DNA of 64,000 bases from Pasteurella skyensis (GTDB taxonomy: Bacteria; Pseudomonadota; Gammaproteobacteria; Enterobacterales; Pasteurellaceae), in NCBI RefSeq assembly GCF_013377295.1, contig NZ_CP016180.1:1240001-1304000 (forward strand), given 5' to 3'. Positions 1 to 11,200 of this stretch are shown here, piece by piece (the first letter of the stretch is position 1; each line of letters opens with the position of its first letter). The translations under genes and the position numbers were made by a program. The notes beneath the pieces were generated by a model, which made no database searches, had not been told where the DNA came from, and worked only from the letters and a program-made list of their open reading frames with translations.

Positions 1-280
1 CAATCTCTATAAGATCGATAAAACGCCCTTCTTCAATTGCTTTACAATTCTCACACTGACCACAGGGTATCGCACTGATCCCTTGTTCACAATTTAAACC
101 TTTCGCAAATAATCGTGCAATGGATGTTTTTCCCACGCCACGAGTACCTGAAAACAGATAAGCGTGATGCAGTCGCCCCTCACGTAATCCATTTTCAAGA
201 GCGGTTAAAACGTGTTTTTGCCCCACAACATCTTGAAAACGTTGTGGACGCCATTTACGAGCTAAAACTTGATAAGACAT
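1..280 (-). CDS. dnaX: DNA polymerase III subunit gamma/tau, N-terminal part (cut by window edge)
   Basis: This is the first 93 codons of the clamp-loader ATPase that loads the beta sliding clamp at replication forks. The translation opens MSYQVLARKWRP, has a Walker A loop GTRGVGKT at residues 45-52, and shows the DnaX zinc-module cysteines at about 64, 73, 76 and 79. The gene reads leftward out of the window, so the ATPase core and tau region are not visible. It lies just downstream of apt on the same strand with a 27-base gap, the apt-dnaX order also seen in E. coli, so the two are probably cotranscribed. Confidence 0.95.
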   Translation of the reverse strand, partial: MSYQVLARKWRPQRFQDVVGQKHVLTALENGLREGRLHHAYLFSGTRGVGKTSIARLFAKGLNCEQGISAIPCGQCENCKAIEEGRFIDLIEI

Positions 281-307
281 TTTTAATTTCTTTCTTTAAA
301 CTAACAA

Positions 308-850
308 TTAATGACCATCAAAATCAATAATAGTCATTGATTTAATACCCATTTTTTGAAGCCGTTCTGCGCCTTGTAAAGCTGGCAGACCAATAACAAA
401 AGCCGCATTTTCAACTTTCCCACCCAAACGACGAATCAGTTTTCCTGTGGCTTCAACCGTACCACCTGTTGCCAATAAATCATCAATAATCAATACATTA
501 TCACTTTCTTCGATTGCATCCGTATGAATTTCTAAAGTATCTTGACCATATTCCAACTCATAAGATTGAGAAACCACTTCACGTGGTAATTTATTTGGCT
601 TACGCACTAAAATAAAAGGTAACTCCAACGCTAAAGCAATCGGTGCCCCAAAGATAAAGCCTCTTGATTCTGTTCCCACAATTTTGGTAATACCTTTATC
701 TTTAAAGGCTTCAACAATCATATCTACTGTTACCTGAAATGCCTCTGGCACCTCTAACAATGAGGTAATATCACGAAAAATAATACCCTCTTTTGGGTAA
801 TTGGGAATGGATTTAATTGACGACTTAACTAACTCAATTTTTTGATTCAT
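308..850 (-). CDS. apt: Adenine phosphoribosyltransferase
   Basis: The enzyme salvages adenine to AMP using PRPP in the cytoplasm. The PRPP-binding loop [13 protein letters not shown] is at about residues 119-131 and the family N-terminus ([20 protein letters not shown]) is intact. The open frame extends upstream to a TTG at 862, but the ATG at 850 is preferred: it is preceded by a purine-rich GAGTGAG and gives 180 residues, close to the 183 of E. coli Apt. It is followed by dnaX. Its role fits the other purine genes in the window (purine permease, guaB, guaA). Confidence 0.95.
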   Translation of the reverse strand: MNQKIELVKSSIKSIPNYPKEGIIFRDITSLLEVPEAFQVTVDMIVEAFKDKGITKIVGTESRGFIFGAPIALALELPFILVRKPNKLPREVVSQSYELEYGQDTLEIHTDAIEESDNVLIIDDLLATGGTVEATGKLIRRLGGKVENAAFVIGLPALQGAERLQKMGIKSMTIIDFDGH

Positions 851-1024
851 AATCTCACTCAATATTTAATAATACAAAACTGGGTAAATGTAACAAAAAT
901 GAGCAAAATTACAAGAAAAATAATATTTATCCACCTCTTCTTTTTTTAAAAGTGAAAAATACAGCGGTTTATGTTACAATAACACGTTATTTTTTTAATT
1001 TTAAATTATTCGCTGGAGTATTAA

Positions 1025-1666
1025 ATGACGAGTATAAATAAACGTTCTATAATGACACTTTTTTCTAATAAAAATGACATTTATAGTCACCAAGTTCGTA
1101 TTGCATTAGCAGAAAAAGGCGTGCCTTATGAAATTGAAAACATTGAACCTGATACCATTTCTGAAGACTTATTAGAATTAAATCCACGAGGAAGTCTACC
1201 TACGTTAGTAGACCGTGATTTAGCCCTGTTCAACTCTCGCATTATTATGGAATACCTTGATGAGCGTTTTCCTCATCCTCCATTAATGTCCGTATATCCT
1301 GTTGCAAGAGCAGAATGTCGCTTAACTATCCACCGTATCAAAAAAGATTGGTACTCACTTATTGATACAGTAAACAAAGATCCTGAATCTGAAGAAGCGA
1401 AAAAAGCCCTTGCACAGCTAAGAGATGAATTCTTATCCTTAGGCAACATCTTCGCAGCTAAACCTTATTTTTTAAATGATGATTTTACGCTATTAGATTG
1501 CTATATCGCACCACTTTTATGGCGTATGCATAATCTAGGTGTTGAATTTACAGGTGCTGGAAGTAAAGCCATAAAAAGCTATATGACTCGAATTTTCCAA
1601 CGTAAAAGCTTTATCCAATCTATTGGGGGTAAACCGCCTAAGCATTTAATGGATGAAAAAGAATAA
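1025..1666 (+). CDS. sspA: Stringent starvation protein A
   Basis: SspA is an RNA polymerase-associated protein with a glutathione-S-transferase fold that alters transcription during starvation and acid stress; it is not an active transferase. The 213-residue product has the family start (NKRSIMTLFS, DIYSHQVRIALAEKG), a thioredoxin-like domain to about residue 90 and a helical C-terminal domain. A GGAG ribosome-binding site lies upstream of the ATG. The stop codon overlaps the start of sspB (TAATG), indicating translational coupling. Confidence 0.95.
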   Translation: MTSINKRSIMTLFSNKNDIYSHQVRIALAEKGVPYEIENIEPDTISEDLLELNPRGSLPTLVDRDLALFNSRIIMEYLDERFPHPPLMSVYPVARAECRLTIHRIKKDWYSLIDTVNKDPESEEAKKALAQLRDEFLSLGNIFAAKPYFLNDDFTLLDCYIAPLLWRMHNLGVEFTGAGSKAIKSYMTRIFQRKSFIQSIGGKPPKHLMDEKE

Positions 1667-2082
1667 TGAAGCCATTACGACCTTATTTATATAATGCTTA
1701 TTATGATTGGATCATTGAGAGTGAAGCCACGCCTTACTTACTTGTGAATGCAGAATACCTCAATGTTGATGTGCCTCAAGAGTTTGTAAAAGAGGGACAG
1801 ATTATTTTAAATCTGTCTCCTCACTCTATTGCTCAATATTGTGTAGATAATGAGGCAATTAGTTTCAACGCTCGTTTTCAAGGGATATTACGAGATCTTT
1901 ATATCCCTTTTGGCGCTGTTATTGCCATATATACTCAAGAAACAGGTGAGGGTGTAATATTCCAAGAGGAAGAGTATTACAGTGAAGCAAATTACTCTGC
2001 TCGTCAATCTTCTAAACAGGCAGTAAAAGTGACAGAAAAATCCAAACCGAAAAAAAATACAAAGTTAAAATTAGTCAAATAA
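1666..2082 (+). CDS. sspB: ClpXP adaptor protein SspB
   Basis: SspB binds ssrA-tagged peptides released by trans-translation and delivers them to the ClpXP protease. The 138-residue product has the folded SspB domain (RPYLYNAYYDWI to about residue 105, including GVIF near its end), then a polar linker and a basic/hydrophobic tail ending LKLVK that corresponds to the ClpX-binding motif. It overlaps the sspA stop by one base and is followed by an uptake signal and a strong terminator. Confidence 0.95.
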   Translation: MKPLRPYLYNAYYDWIIESEATPYLLVNAEYLNVDVPQEFVKEGQIILNLSPHSIAQYCVDNEAISFNARFQGILRDLYIPFGAVIAIYTQETGEGVIFQEEEYYSEANYSARQSSKQAVKVTEKSKPKKNTKLKLVK

Positions 2083-2100
2083 AATACGGTAACTCACAAA

Positions 2101-2109
2101 ACAAGCGGT
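2101..2109 (+). other. DNA uptake signal (ACAAGCGGT subtype)
   Basis: Exact ACAAGCGGT followed about 20 bases later by TTTTTGCAAA, the extended form of the Actinobacillus pleuropneumoniae-type uptake sequence. It sits after sspB, where Pasteurellaceae uptake signals commonly lie. Confidence 0.8.
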
Positions 2110-2171
2110 ACGATTATTGTAATTTTTTGCAAATTTTTACACAAATCTACCCGCTATACCTGACAAATAAA

Positions 2172-2199
2172 AAAGCCCTTTTCAACTGAAAAGGGCTTT
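2172..2199. terminator. Bidirectional terminator between sspB and the giant adhesin gene
   Basis: A perfect 12-base stem (AAAGCCCTTTTC with its complement) closes a 4-base loop. A- and T-rich flanks on both sides let it end transcripts of the convergent sspB and adhesin genes. Confidence 0.9.
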
Positions 2200-2228
2200 A
2201 ATTCGATTAATACCTCATTATACCTAAA

Positions 2229-5200
2229 CTACCAAGCATAACCAGCACCAATACCGCCCCCAACTTCACCTGTCGAGTTAGTATTTAACGAACCTTTGAT
2301 TATCCATTTTCCGTTATCAGAAATAGTAGATAACCCTACTGCTACTGCAGTATTTTTCTTATAGGTTGCACCTGCTAAAGAAACCACACTTTGACCCGGT
2401 AAATACGCTTGTGGTAAAAGTGCCGCCGCCATTGCACTAGAGACTCCGCCTTTAATATCTTCCATCTCACTAGCAACATTATCAATAGCCTTAGTGACAC
2501 CTTTAAGCTGAGCAACATTAACTGCATCAGTGTCTGCAATACCTGCCGCTACGTTTTTAATCTGCACTGCTCCTGTTGGATTAGCGTTCGATTTCTTCGT
2601 AGCCAGTGTAATAGCACCCTCGCCTAAACTTAGCTTAGTACCTTTCACATTTGCAATTGAGTTCACTTCTAAGTCATCTTTTGTTGACACCTTAATAGCG
2701 CCTTTCTCTGCAGTTAAGGCAATATTTTTACCTGCCACAAAGTTAGCTTTATTATCTGCTTTAGATAAGGTTTTTACATCCTTACCATCGATCTGTGTCA
2801 CTATTGATACACCAAGGTCTGTAACTTTCTTCAATGAAGCAATCGCATCATGGATAGTATCTTCACCTGTTCCACCAATATCAGTAAAGGTCAATGTACC
2901 ATCATCAGCTACATTTGCATTACCACCAAAGTTATTTTTAACGGAATCTGCAACATCAAATAGTTGTGAACCATTGACTGCGTCTGTCGAATCATTTGCA
3001 ATGGTACCATCAGCAACATGAGTGACCTTTTTGCTTCCTGCATTAATACCGTCTTTCGTTAACGCTACAGTATCTTTATCACTCGCATCTGTACCAAGTA
3101 CTACTGAGTTTAAGTTTTTGACATCCTCTGACAATTTAATCTCTAACTTATCACCTTCTGCTTTAACATATAAGTTATCCGCAGCAGTTTTTGAGTTTTC
3201 ATTTAAATGTTGAGTTGCATCAGCTCCTTTTTCACCTTCAATAGTCAGTGCTGTACCTAATGCACGATGTACCGAACCTTCATTACCTTTAAAGTTAAGT
3301 CCTTTATTGGCAATATCGGTCGTCAATGACTTAGCTACTGCACTTAATTGGTCTTCTGTTGCCGCTTGTCCTGAAACAAAGTTATCTTTATCAAAGGTTT
3401 TATTAGTTAAACCATTGATTGTTCCCTCTTTTCCATTCACGGTCACAAGACCTGCAGTTACCTTACCTTTTGTTCCGTCAATCACAACTTGGTTATCACC
3501 CGTACCTAAAGTCACTGTATCAGCAAGCTTAATCTCAAATTCTTTACCACCTGTTCTATTGGTCTTAGTTTGAGATATAACCACATTGGTATCTGCTGCA
3601 ACCACTGATTCTTCTTTCGCAAGCTGAGTTTTCACTAAATCATCTAATTCAACAGTATAGGTCTTATCGTCACCTGCTGTAGAAGTTACTTTAATGCCAG
3701 TACCTGCCACAACTTTCTCTACTGATTGATCTTTTGCTTTAGTCTTAAAGTCATCTGAAAGCCTAACTGTGTAAGTGGTATCATTAGTTGTTGCATCTGT
3801 CGTTGAACTAACCACAACATCTGTACTTCCTGCTACTTTAGTTCCTTCCACATTTACTGTGTAAATATCATGACCGTCTGTTCCTGTTGTCTTAACAACA
3901 CCAGCTACATTTGTACCTCCTGCAACTTCTGTTTTCGCTTTCGTTGCTGCTGTATTTACAACACTTTCAAGCTGATTAACATTAACTGCATCCGTACCAT
4001 TTACACCTGTTGCTACATTCCTGATTACTTTCTGACCTGCATTAATGCCATTTTGAGTTAATGAAACAACCGTATCACCTGCTACATCTCCTAAAATAAC
4101 TGACGTTAAACCTTTCAAATTATCTGCCGTAGCAACTTTAATACCACCGCCTTCATTAGTAAGCACAATATTCTTACCTGTTAAGAAGTTGGCGTTATTA
4201 TTATCTTTCGTTAAAGTCTTAACTTCAGCACCATCAATCTGAGTCACAATTGATTGTAGTGCACTATCAATTGAATTCTTAGTGGTTGTATCCAGTCCTA
4301 CTGTGTAAGTCTTATCTGTTTCTCCAGTACTTGACGTTACCGCTATACCATTTGTTCCAACCACTTTTTCAATTGACTTATCTGCTGCTACATCAGATAC
4401 CGCTTTTAATTGCTCTTGAGTCGCCGCTTGTCCTCCTGTATAAGTCGCATTTGGATCAAAGGTGGTATTACTTAAACCTTTTACAGTTTTCGCAGTTCCA
4501 TCAATTGCAACCCCTCCTGCTGTAACATTACCAGCTGTACCATCAATAACAATTTGATTGTCTGCAGTGCCTAAGGTCACTTTATCTGCTAACTTGATAT
4601 CATACGTCGGTTTTCCACCATTTGCTGTCGTTTCCTTGATTTGCAAGTTACCTGTCGTATTGTAGGCATTTGAGTTAGCCTCTGTTCCTTCATTCACCGT
4701 CACCGCTGTCGGCTTCGCTGTACTTGTGACATAGTCTTTTAATTGCTTAACATTTACCGCATCTGTATTCTCTGTACCTTGTTTAACATTAGTCAGCTTA
4801 CCTCCATTCACCGAGATATTTTTATCTGTTTCACCTAAGATGATTTTACCACCATTCGGTGCGTTACCTATTGAGGTAATTCCTGTTAAGTTACTCGCCA
4901 AAGTTAACGCATACTCGAGACCACCTGTACTATTAGTTGTCGCATGAGTAATAGCTACGTTATTATTCGTCGACACTACCGACTCTTCTTTTGCTAGCTG
5001 TGTCTTTGCTGTCTGATCTAATTCAACCGTATAAGTTTTATCATCATCGGCTGTTGAGGTTACTTTAATGCCAGTACCTGCCGCAACTTTTTCTACTGAC
5101 TTATTCGCAATCTCTGCTTTAATACCAGCACTTAAATCAACGTTATAAGTGGTATCATTCGTCGCCGCATCTGCTGTTGAACTCACCACTACATCTGTAC

Positions 5201-8200
5201 TTCCTGCTACTTTTGTGCCTTCAACATTTACTGTGTAAATATCGTGTCCGTCTGTGCCTGTTGTCTTAACAACATCTGCTACATTTGTACCATTCTTAAC
5301 TTCTACTTTAGATTTATTCACCGTATCTGTTAATTGAGCTACATTTACTGCATCCGTACCATTTACACCTGTCGCTACATTCGTGATTACCTTCTGACCT
5401 GCATTAATACCACCTGTCGTTAAAGATACAGTATCATTTCCTAATGCATTTCCTAACACTACTGATGTTAAACCCTTCAAATCATTCGCCGTCGCAACTT
5501 GAATTGAACCATTGTTATTCGTTAAGACAATATTTTTGCCTTCATTGAACTTCGCAATGTTGTTGTCTTTATCCAAGGTTTGTACTACTGTTTGACCGTT
5601 AATTTCTGTCTTAATACTTTGTAATGCATTATCTACTTTCGTTTGCGTGGCTGTATCTAAGCCTACCGTGTAAGTCTTATCTGTCTCTCCAGTACTTGAC
5701 GTTACCGCTATACCATTCGTTCCAACCACTTCTTCAATTGACTTATCTGCCGCTACATCAGATACCACTTTTAATTGCTCTTGAGTCGCTGCTTGTCCAC
5801 CTGTATAAGTCGCATTTGGATCAAAGGTGGTATTACTTAAACCTTTTACAGTGTTCGCAGCTCCATCAATTGCAACCCCTCCTGCTGTAATATTGCCAGT
5901 TGTTCCATCAATAACAATTTGATTGTCTGCGGTGCCTAAGGTCACTTTATCTGCTAACTTGATATCATACGTCGGTTTTCCACCATTTGCTGTCGTCTCC
6001 TTGATTTGCAAGTTACCTGTCGTATTATAGTCATTTGAATTAGCCTCTGTTCCTTCATTCACCGTCACCGCTGTCGGCTTCGCTGTACTTGTGACATAGT
6101 CTTTTAATTGCTTAACATTTACCGCATCTGTATTCTCTGTACCTTGTTTAACATTAGTCAGCTTACCTCCATTCACCGAGATATTTTTATCTGTTTCACC
6201 TAAGATGATTTTACCACCATTCGGTGCGTTACCTATTGAGGTAATTCCTGTTAAGTTACTCGCCAAAGTTAACGCATACTCGAGACCACCTGTACTATTA
6301 GTTGTCGCATGAGTAATAGCTACGTTATTATTCGTCGACACTACCGACTCTTCTTTTGCTAGCTGTGTCTTTGCTGTCTGATCTAATTCAACCGTATAAG
6401 TTTTATCATCATCGGCTGTTGAGGTTACTTTAATGCCAGTACCTGCCGCAACTTTTTCTACTGACTTATTCGCAATCTCTGCTTTAATACCAGCACTTAA
6501 ATCAACGTTATAAGTGGTATCATTCGTCGCCACATCTGCTGTTGAACTCACCACTACATCTGTACTTCCTGCTACTTTTGTGCCTTCAACATTTACTGTG
6601 TAAATATCGTGTCCGTCTGTGCCTGTTGTCTTAACAACATCTGCTACATTTGTACCATTCTTAACTTCTACTTTAGATTTATTCACCGTATCTGTTAATT
6701 GAGCTACATTTACTGCATCCGTACCATTTACACCTGTCGCTACATTCGTGATTACCTTCTGACCTGCATTAATACCACCTGTCGTTAAAGATACAGTATC
6801 ATTTCCTAATGCATTTCCTAACACTACTGATGTTAAACCCTTCAAATCATTCGCCGTCGCAACTTGAATTGAACCATTGTTATTCGTTAAGACAATATTT
6901 TTGCCTTCATTGAACTTCGCAATGTTGTTGTCTTTATCCAAGGTTTGTACTACTGTTTGACCGTTAATTTCTGTCTTAATACTTTGTAATGCATTATCTA
7001 CTTTCGTTTGCGTGGCTGTATCTAAGCCTACCGTGTAAGTCTTATCTGTCTCTCCAGTACTTGACGTTACCGCTATACCATTCGTTCCAACCACTTCTTC
7101 AATTGACTTATCTGCCGCTACATCAGATACCACTTTTAATTGCTCTTGAGTCGCTGCTTGTCCACCTGTATAAGTCGCATTTGGATCAAAGGTGGTATTA
7201 CTTAAACCTTTTACAGTGTTCGCAGCTCCATCAATTGCAACCCCTCCTGCTGTAATATTGCCAGTTGTTCCATCAATAACAATTTGATTGTCTGCGGTGC
7301 CTAAGGTCACTTTATCTGCTAACTTGATATCATACGTCGGTTTTCCACCATTTGCTGTCGTCTCCTTGATTTGCAAGTTACCTGTCGTATTATAGTCATT
7401 TGAATTAGCCTCTGTTCCTTCATTCACCGTCACCGCTGTCGGCTTCGCTGTACTTGTGACATAGTCTTTTAATTGCTTAACATTTACCGCATCTGTATTC
7501 TCTGTACCTTGTTTAACATTAGTCAGCTTACCTCCATTCACCGAGATATTTTTATCTGTTTCACCTAAGATGATTTTACCACCATTCGGTGCGTTACCTA
7601 TTGAGGTAATTCCTGTTAAGTTACTCGCCAAAGTTAACGCATACTCGAGACCACCTGTACTATTAGTTGTCGCATGAGTAATAGCTACGTTATTATTCGT
7701 CGACACTACCGACTCTTCTTTTGCTAGCTGTGTCTTTGCTGTCTGATCTAATTCAACCGTATAAGTTTTATCATCATCGGCTGTTGAGGTTACTTTAATG
7801 CCAGTACCTGCCGCAACTTTTTCTACTGACTTATTCGCAATCTCTGCTTTAATACCAGCACTTAAATCAACGTTATAAGTGGTATCATTCGTCGCCGCAT
7901 CTGCTGTTGAACTCACCACTACATCTGTACTTCCTGCTACTTTTGTGCCTTCAACATTTACTGTGTAAATATCGTGTCCGTCTGTGCCTGTTGTCTTAAC
8001 AACATCTGCTACATTTGTACCATTCTTAACTTCTACTTTAGATTTATTCACCGTATCTGTTAATTGAGCTACATTTACTGCATCCGTACCATTTACACCT
8101 GTCGCTACATTCGTGATTACCTTCTGACCTGCATTAATACCACCTGTCGTTAAAGATACAGTATCATTTCCTAATGCATTTCCTAACACTACTGATGTTA

Positions 8201-11200
8201 AACCCTTCAAATCATTCGCCGTCGCAACTTGAATTGAACCATTGTTATTCGTTAAGACAATATTTTTGCCTTCATTGAACTTCGCAATGTTGTTGTCTTT
8301 ATCCAAGGTTTGTACTACTGTTTGACCGTTAATTTCTGTCTTAATACTTTGTAATGCATTATCTACTTTCGTTTGCGTGGCTGTATCTAAGCCTACCGTG
8401 TAAGTCTTATCTGTCTCTCCAGTACTTGACGTTACCGCTATACCATTCGTTCCAACCACTTCTTCAATTGACTTATCTGCCGCTACATCAGATACCACTT
8501 TTAATTGCTCTTGAGTCGCTGCTTGTCCACCTGTATAAGTCGCATTTGGATCAAAGGTGGTATTACTTAAACCTTTTACAGTGTTCGCAGCTCCATCAAT
8601 TGCAACCCCTCCTGCTGTAATATTGCCAGTTGTTCCATCAATAACAATTTGATTGTCTGCGGTGCCTAAGGTCACTTTATCTGCTAACTTGATATCATAC
8701 GTCGGTTTTCCACCATTTGCTGTCGTCTCCTTGATTTGCAAGTTACCTGTCGTATTATAGTCATTTGAATTAGCCTCTGTTCCTTCATTCACCGTCACCG
8801 CTGTCGGCTTCGCTGTACTTGTGACATAGTCTTTTAATTGCTTAACATTTACCGCATCTGTATTCTCTGTACCTTGTTTAACATTAGTCAGCTTACCTCC
8901 ATTCACCGAGATATTTTTATCTGTTTCACCTAAGATGATTTTACCACCATTCGGTGCGTTACCTATTGAGGTAATTCCTGTTAAGTTACTCGCCAAAGTT
9001 AACGCATACTCGAGACCACCTGTACTATTAGTTGTCGCATGAGTAATAGCTACGTTATTATTCGTCGACACTACCGACTCTTCTTTTGCTAGCTGTGTCT
9101 TTGCTGTCTGATCTAATTCAACCGTATAAGTTTTATCATCATCGGCTGTTGAGGTTACTTTAATGCCAGTACCTGCCGCAACTTTTTCTACTGACTTATT
9201 CGCAATCTCTGCTTTAATACCAGCACTTAAATCAACGTTATAAGTGGTATCATTCGTCGCCACATCTGCTGTTGAACTCACCACTACATCTGTACTTCCT
9301 GCTACTTTTGTGCCTTCAACATTTACTGTGTAAATATCGTGTCCGTCTGTGCCTGTTGTCTTAACAACATCTGCTACATTTGTACCATTCTTAACTTCTA
9401 CTTTAGATTTATTCACCGTATCTGTTAATTGAGCTACATTTACTGCATCCGTACCATTTACACCTGTCGCTACATTCGTGATTACCTTCTGACCTGCATT
9501 AATACCACCTGTCGTTAAAGATACAGTATCATTTCCTAATGCATTTCCTAACACTACTGATGTTAAACCCTTCAAATCATTCGCCGTCGCAACTTGAATT
9601 GAACCATTGTTATTCGTTAAGACAATATTTTTGCCTTCATTGAACTTCGCAATGTTGTTGTCTTTATCCAAGGTTTGTACTACTGTTTGACCGTTAATTT
9701 CTGTCTTAATACTTTGTAATGCATTATCTACTTTCGTTTGCGTGGCTGTATCTAAGCCTACCGTGTAAGTCTTATCTGTCTCTCCAGTACTTGACGTTAC
9801 CGCTATACCATTCGTTCCAACCACTTCTTCAATTGACTTATCTGCCGCTACATCAGATACCACTTTTAATTGCTCTTGAGTCGCTGCTTGTCCACCTGTA
9901 TAAGTCGCATTTGGATCAAAGGTGGTATTACTTAAACCTTTTACAGTGTTCGCAGCTCCATCAATTGCAACCCCTCCTGCTGTAATATTGCCAGTTGTTC
10001 CATCAATAACAATTTGATTGTCTGCGGTGCCTAAGGTCACTTTATCTGCTAACTTGATATCATACGTCGGTTTTCCACCATTTGCTGTCGTCTCCTTGAT
10101 TTGCAAGTTACCTGTCGTATTATAGTCATTTGAATTAGCCTCTGTTCCTTCATTCACCGTCACCGCTGTCGGCTTCGCTGTACTTGTGACATAGTCTTTT
10201 AATTGCTTAACATTTACCGCATCTGTATTCTCTGTACCTTGTTTAACATTAGTCAGCTTACCTCCATTCACCGAGATATTTTTATCTGTTTCACCTAAGA
10301 TGATTTTACCACCATTCGGTGCGTTACCTATTGAGGTAATTCCTGTTAAGTTACTCGCCAAAGTTAACGCATACTCGAGACCACCTGTACTATTAGTTGT
10401 CGCATGAGTAATAGCTACGTTATTATTCGTCGACACTACCGACTCTTCTTTTGCTAGCTGTGTCTTTGCTGTCTGATCTAATTCAACCGTATAAGTTTTA
10501 TCATCATCGGCTGTTGAGGTTACTTTAATGCCAGTACCTGCCGCAACTTTTTCTACTGACTTATTCGCAATCTCTGCTTTAATACCAGCACTTAAATCAA
10601 CGTTATAAGTGGTATCATTCGTCGCCGCATCTGCTGTTGAACTCACCACTACATCTGTACTTCCTGCTACTTTTGTGCCTTCAACATTTACTGTGTAAAT
10701 ATCGTGTCCGTCTGTGCCTGTTGTCTTAACAACATCTGCTACATTTGTACCATTCTTAACTTCTGTGTGTTTTTCAGCAGTATGAGCCACTGCTTTTAAT
10801 TGTGCAACGTTAACTGCATCACTATCTTCAGAACCCGCTGCTACATTTATAATCTGACGTGTCCCTTTACTAATAGCATGCTTCTCACCTGCTTTGGTTT
10901 CTTCGCCTTCTTTATAGTCTCTTTCTGCAAACTCTCTGTCTCCAGTACCAACAGACACTGCTCCAAGACGACCTTGAACTGTTTTTAAAATATCACTCTT
11001 ATCATCACCTGTTGCTGCCTCATTAGCATATACTGCACCAGCCGAGGCTTGGGCTTCTGTACTGGTTTTTTTACCGCTAATCGCATTACGGTTAGCAATA
11101 GAATCACGTCCCAGTGCTACACCACCAGAGGATTCTGCCGATGATAATAACCCAATAGCAACCCCTGCTCTTGCTCTGGCTTCTGTTCTTGAGCTTGTTC

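Noticed and set aside
5624-9985. Four identical 88-residue plus-strand frames starting MHYLLSFAW, spaced 1365 bases
   Set aside because: They are antisense shadows of the adhesin repeats. Their identity simply follows the repeat period, and they have no ribosome-binding sites.
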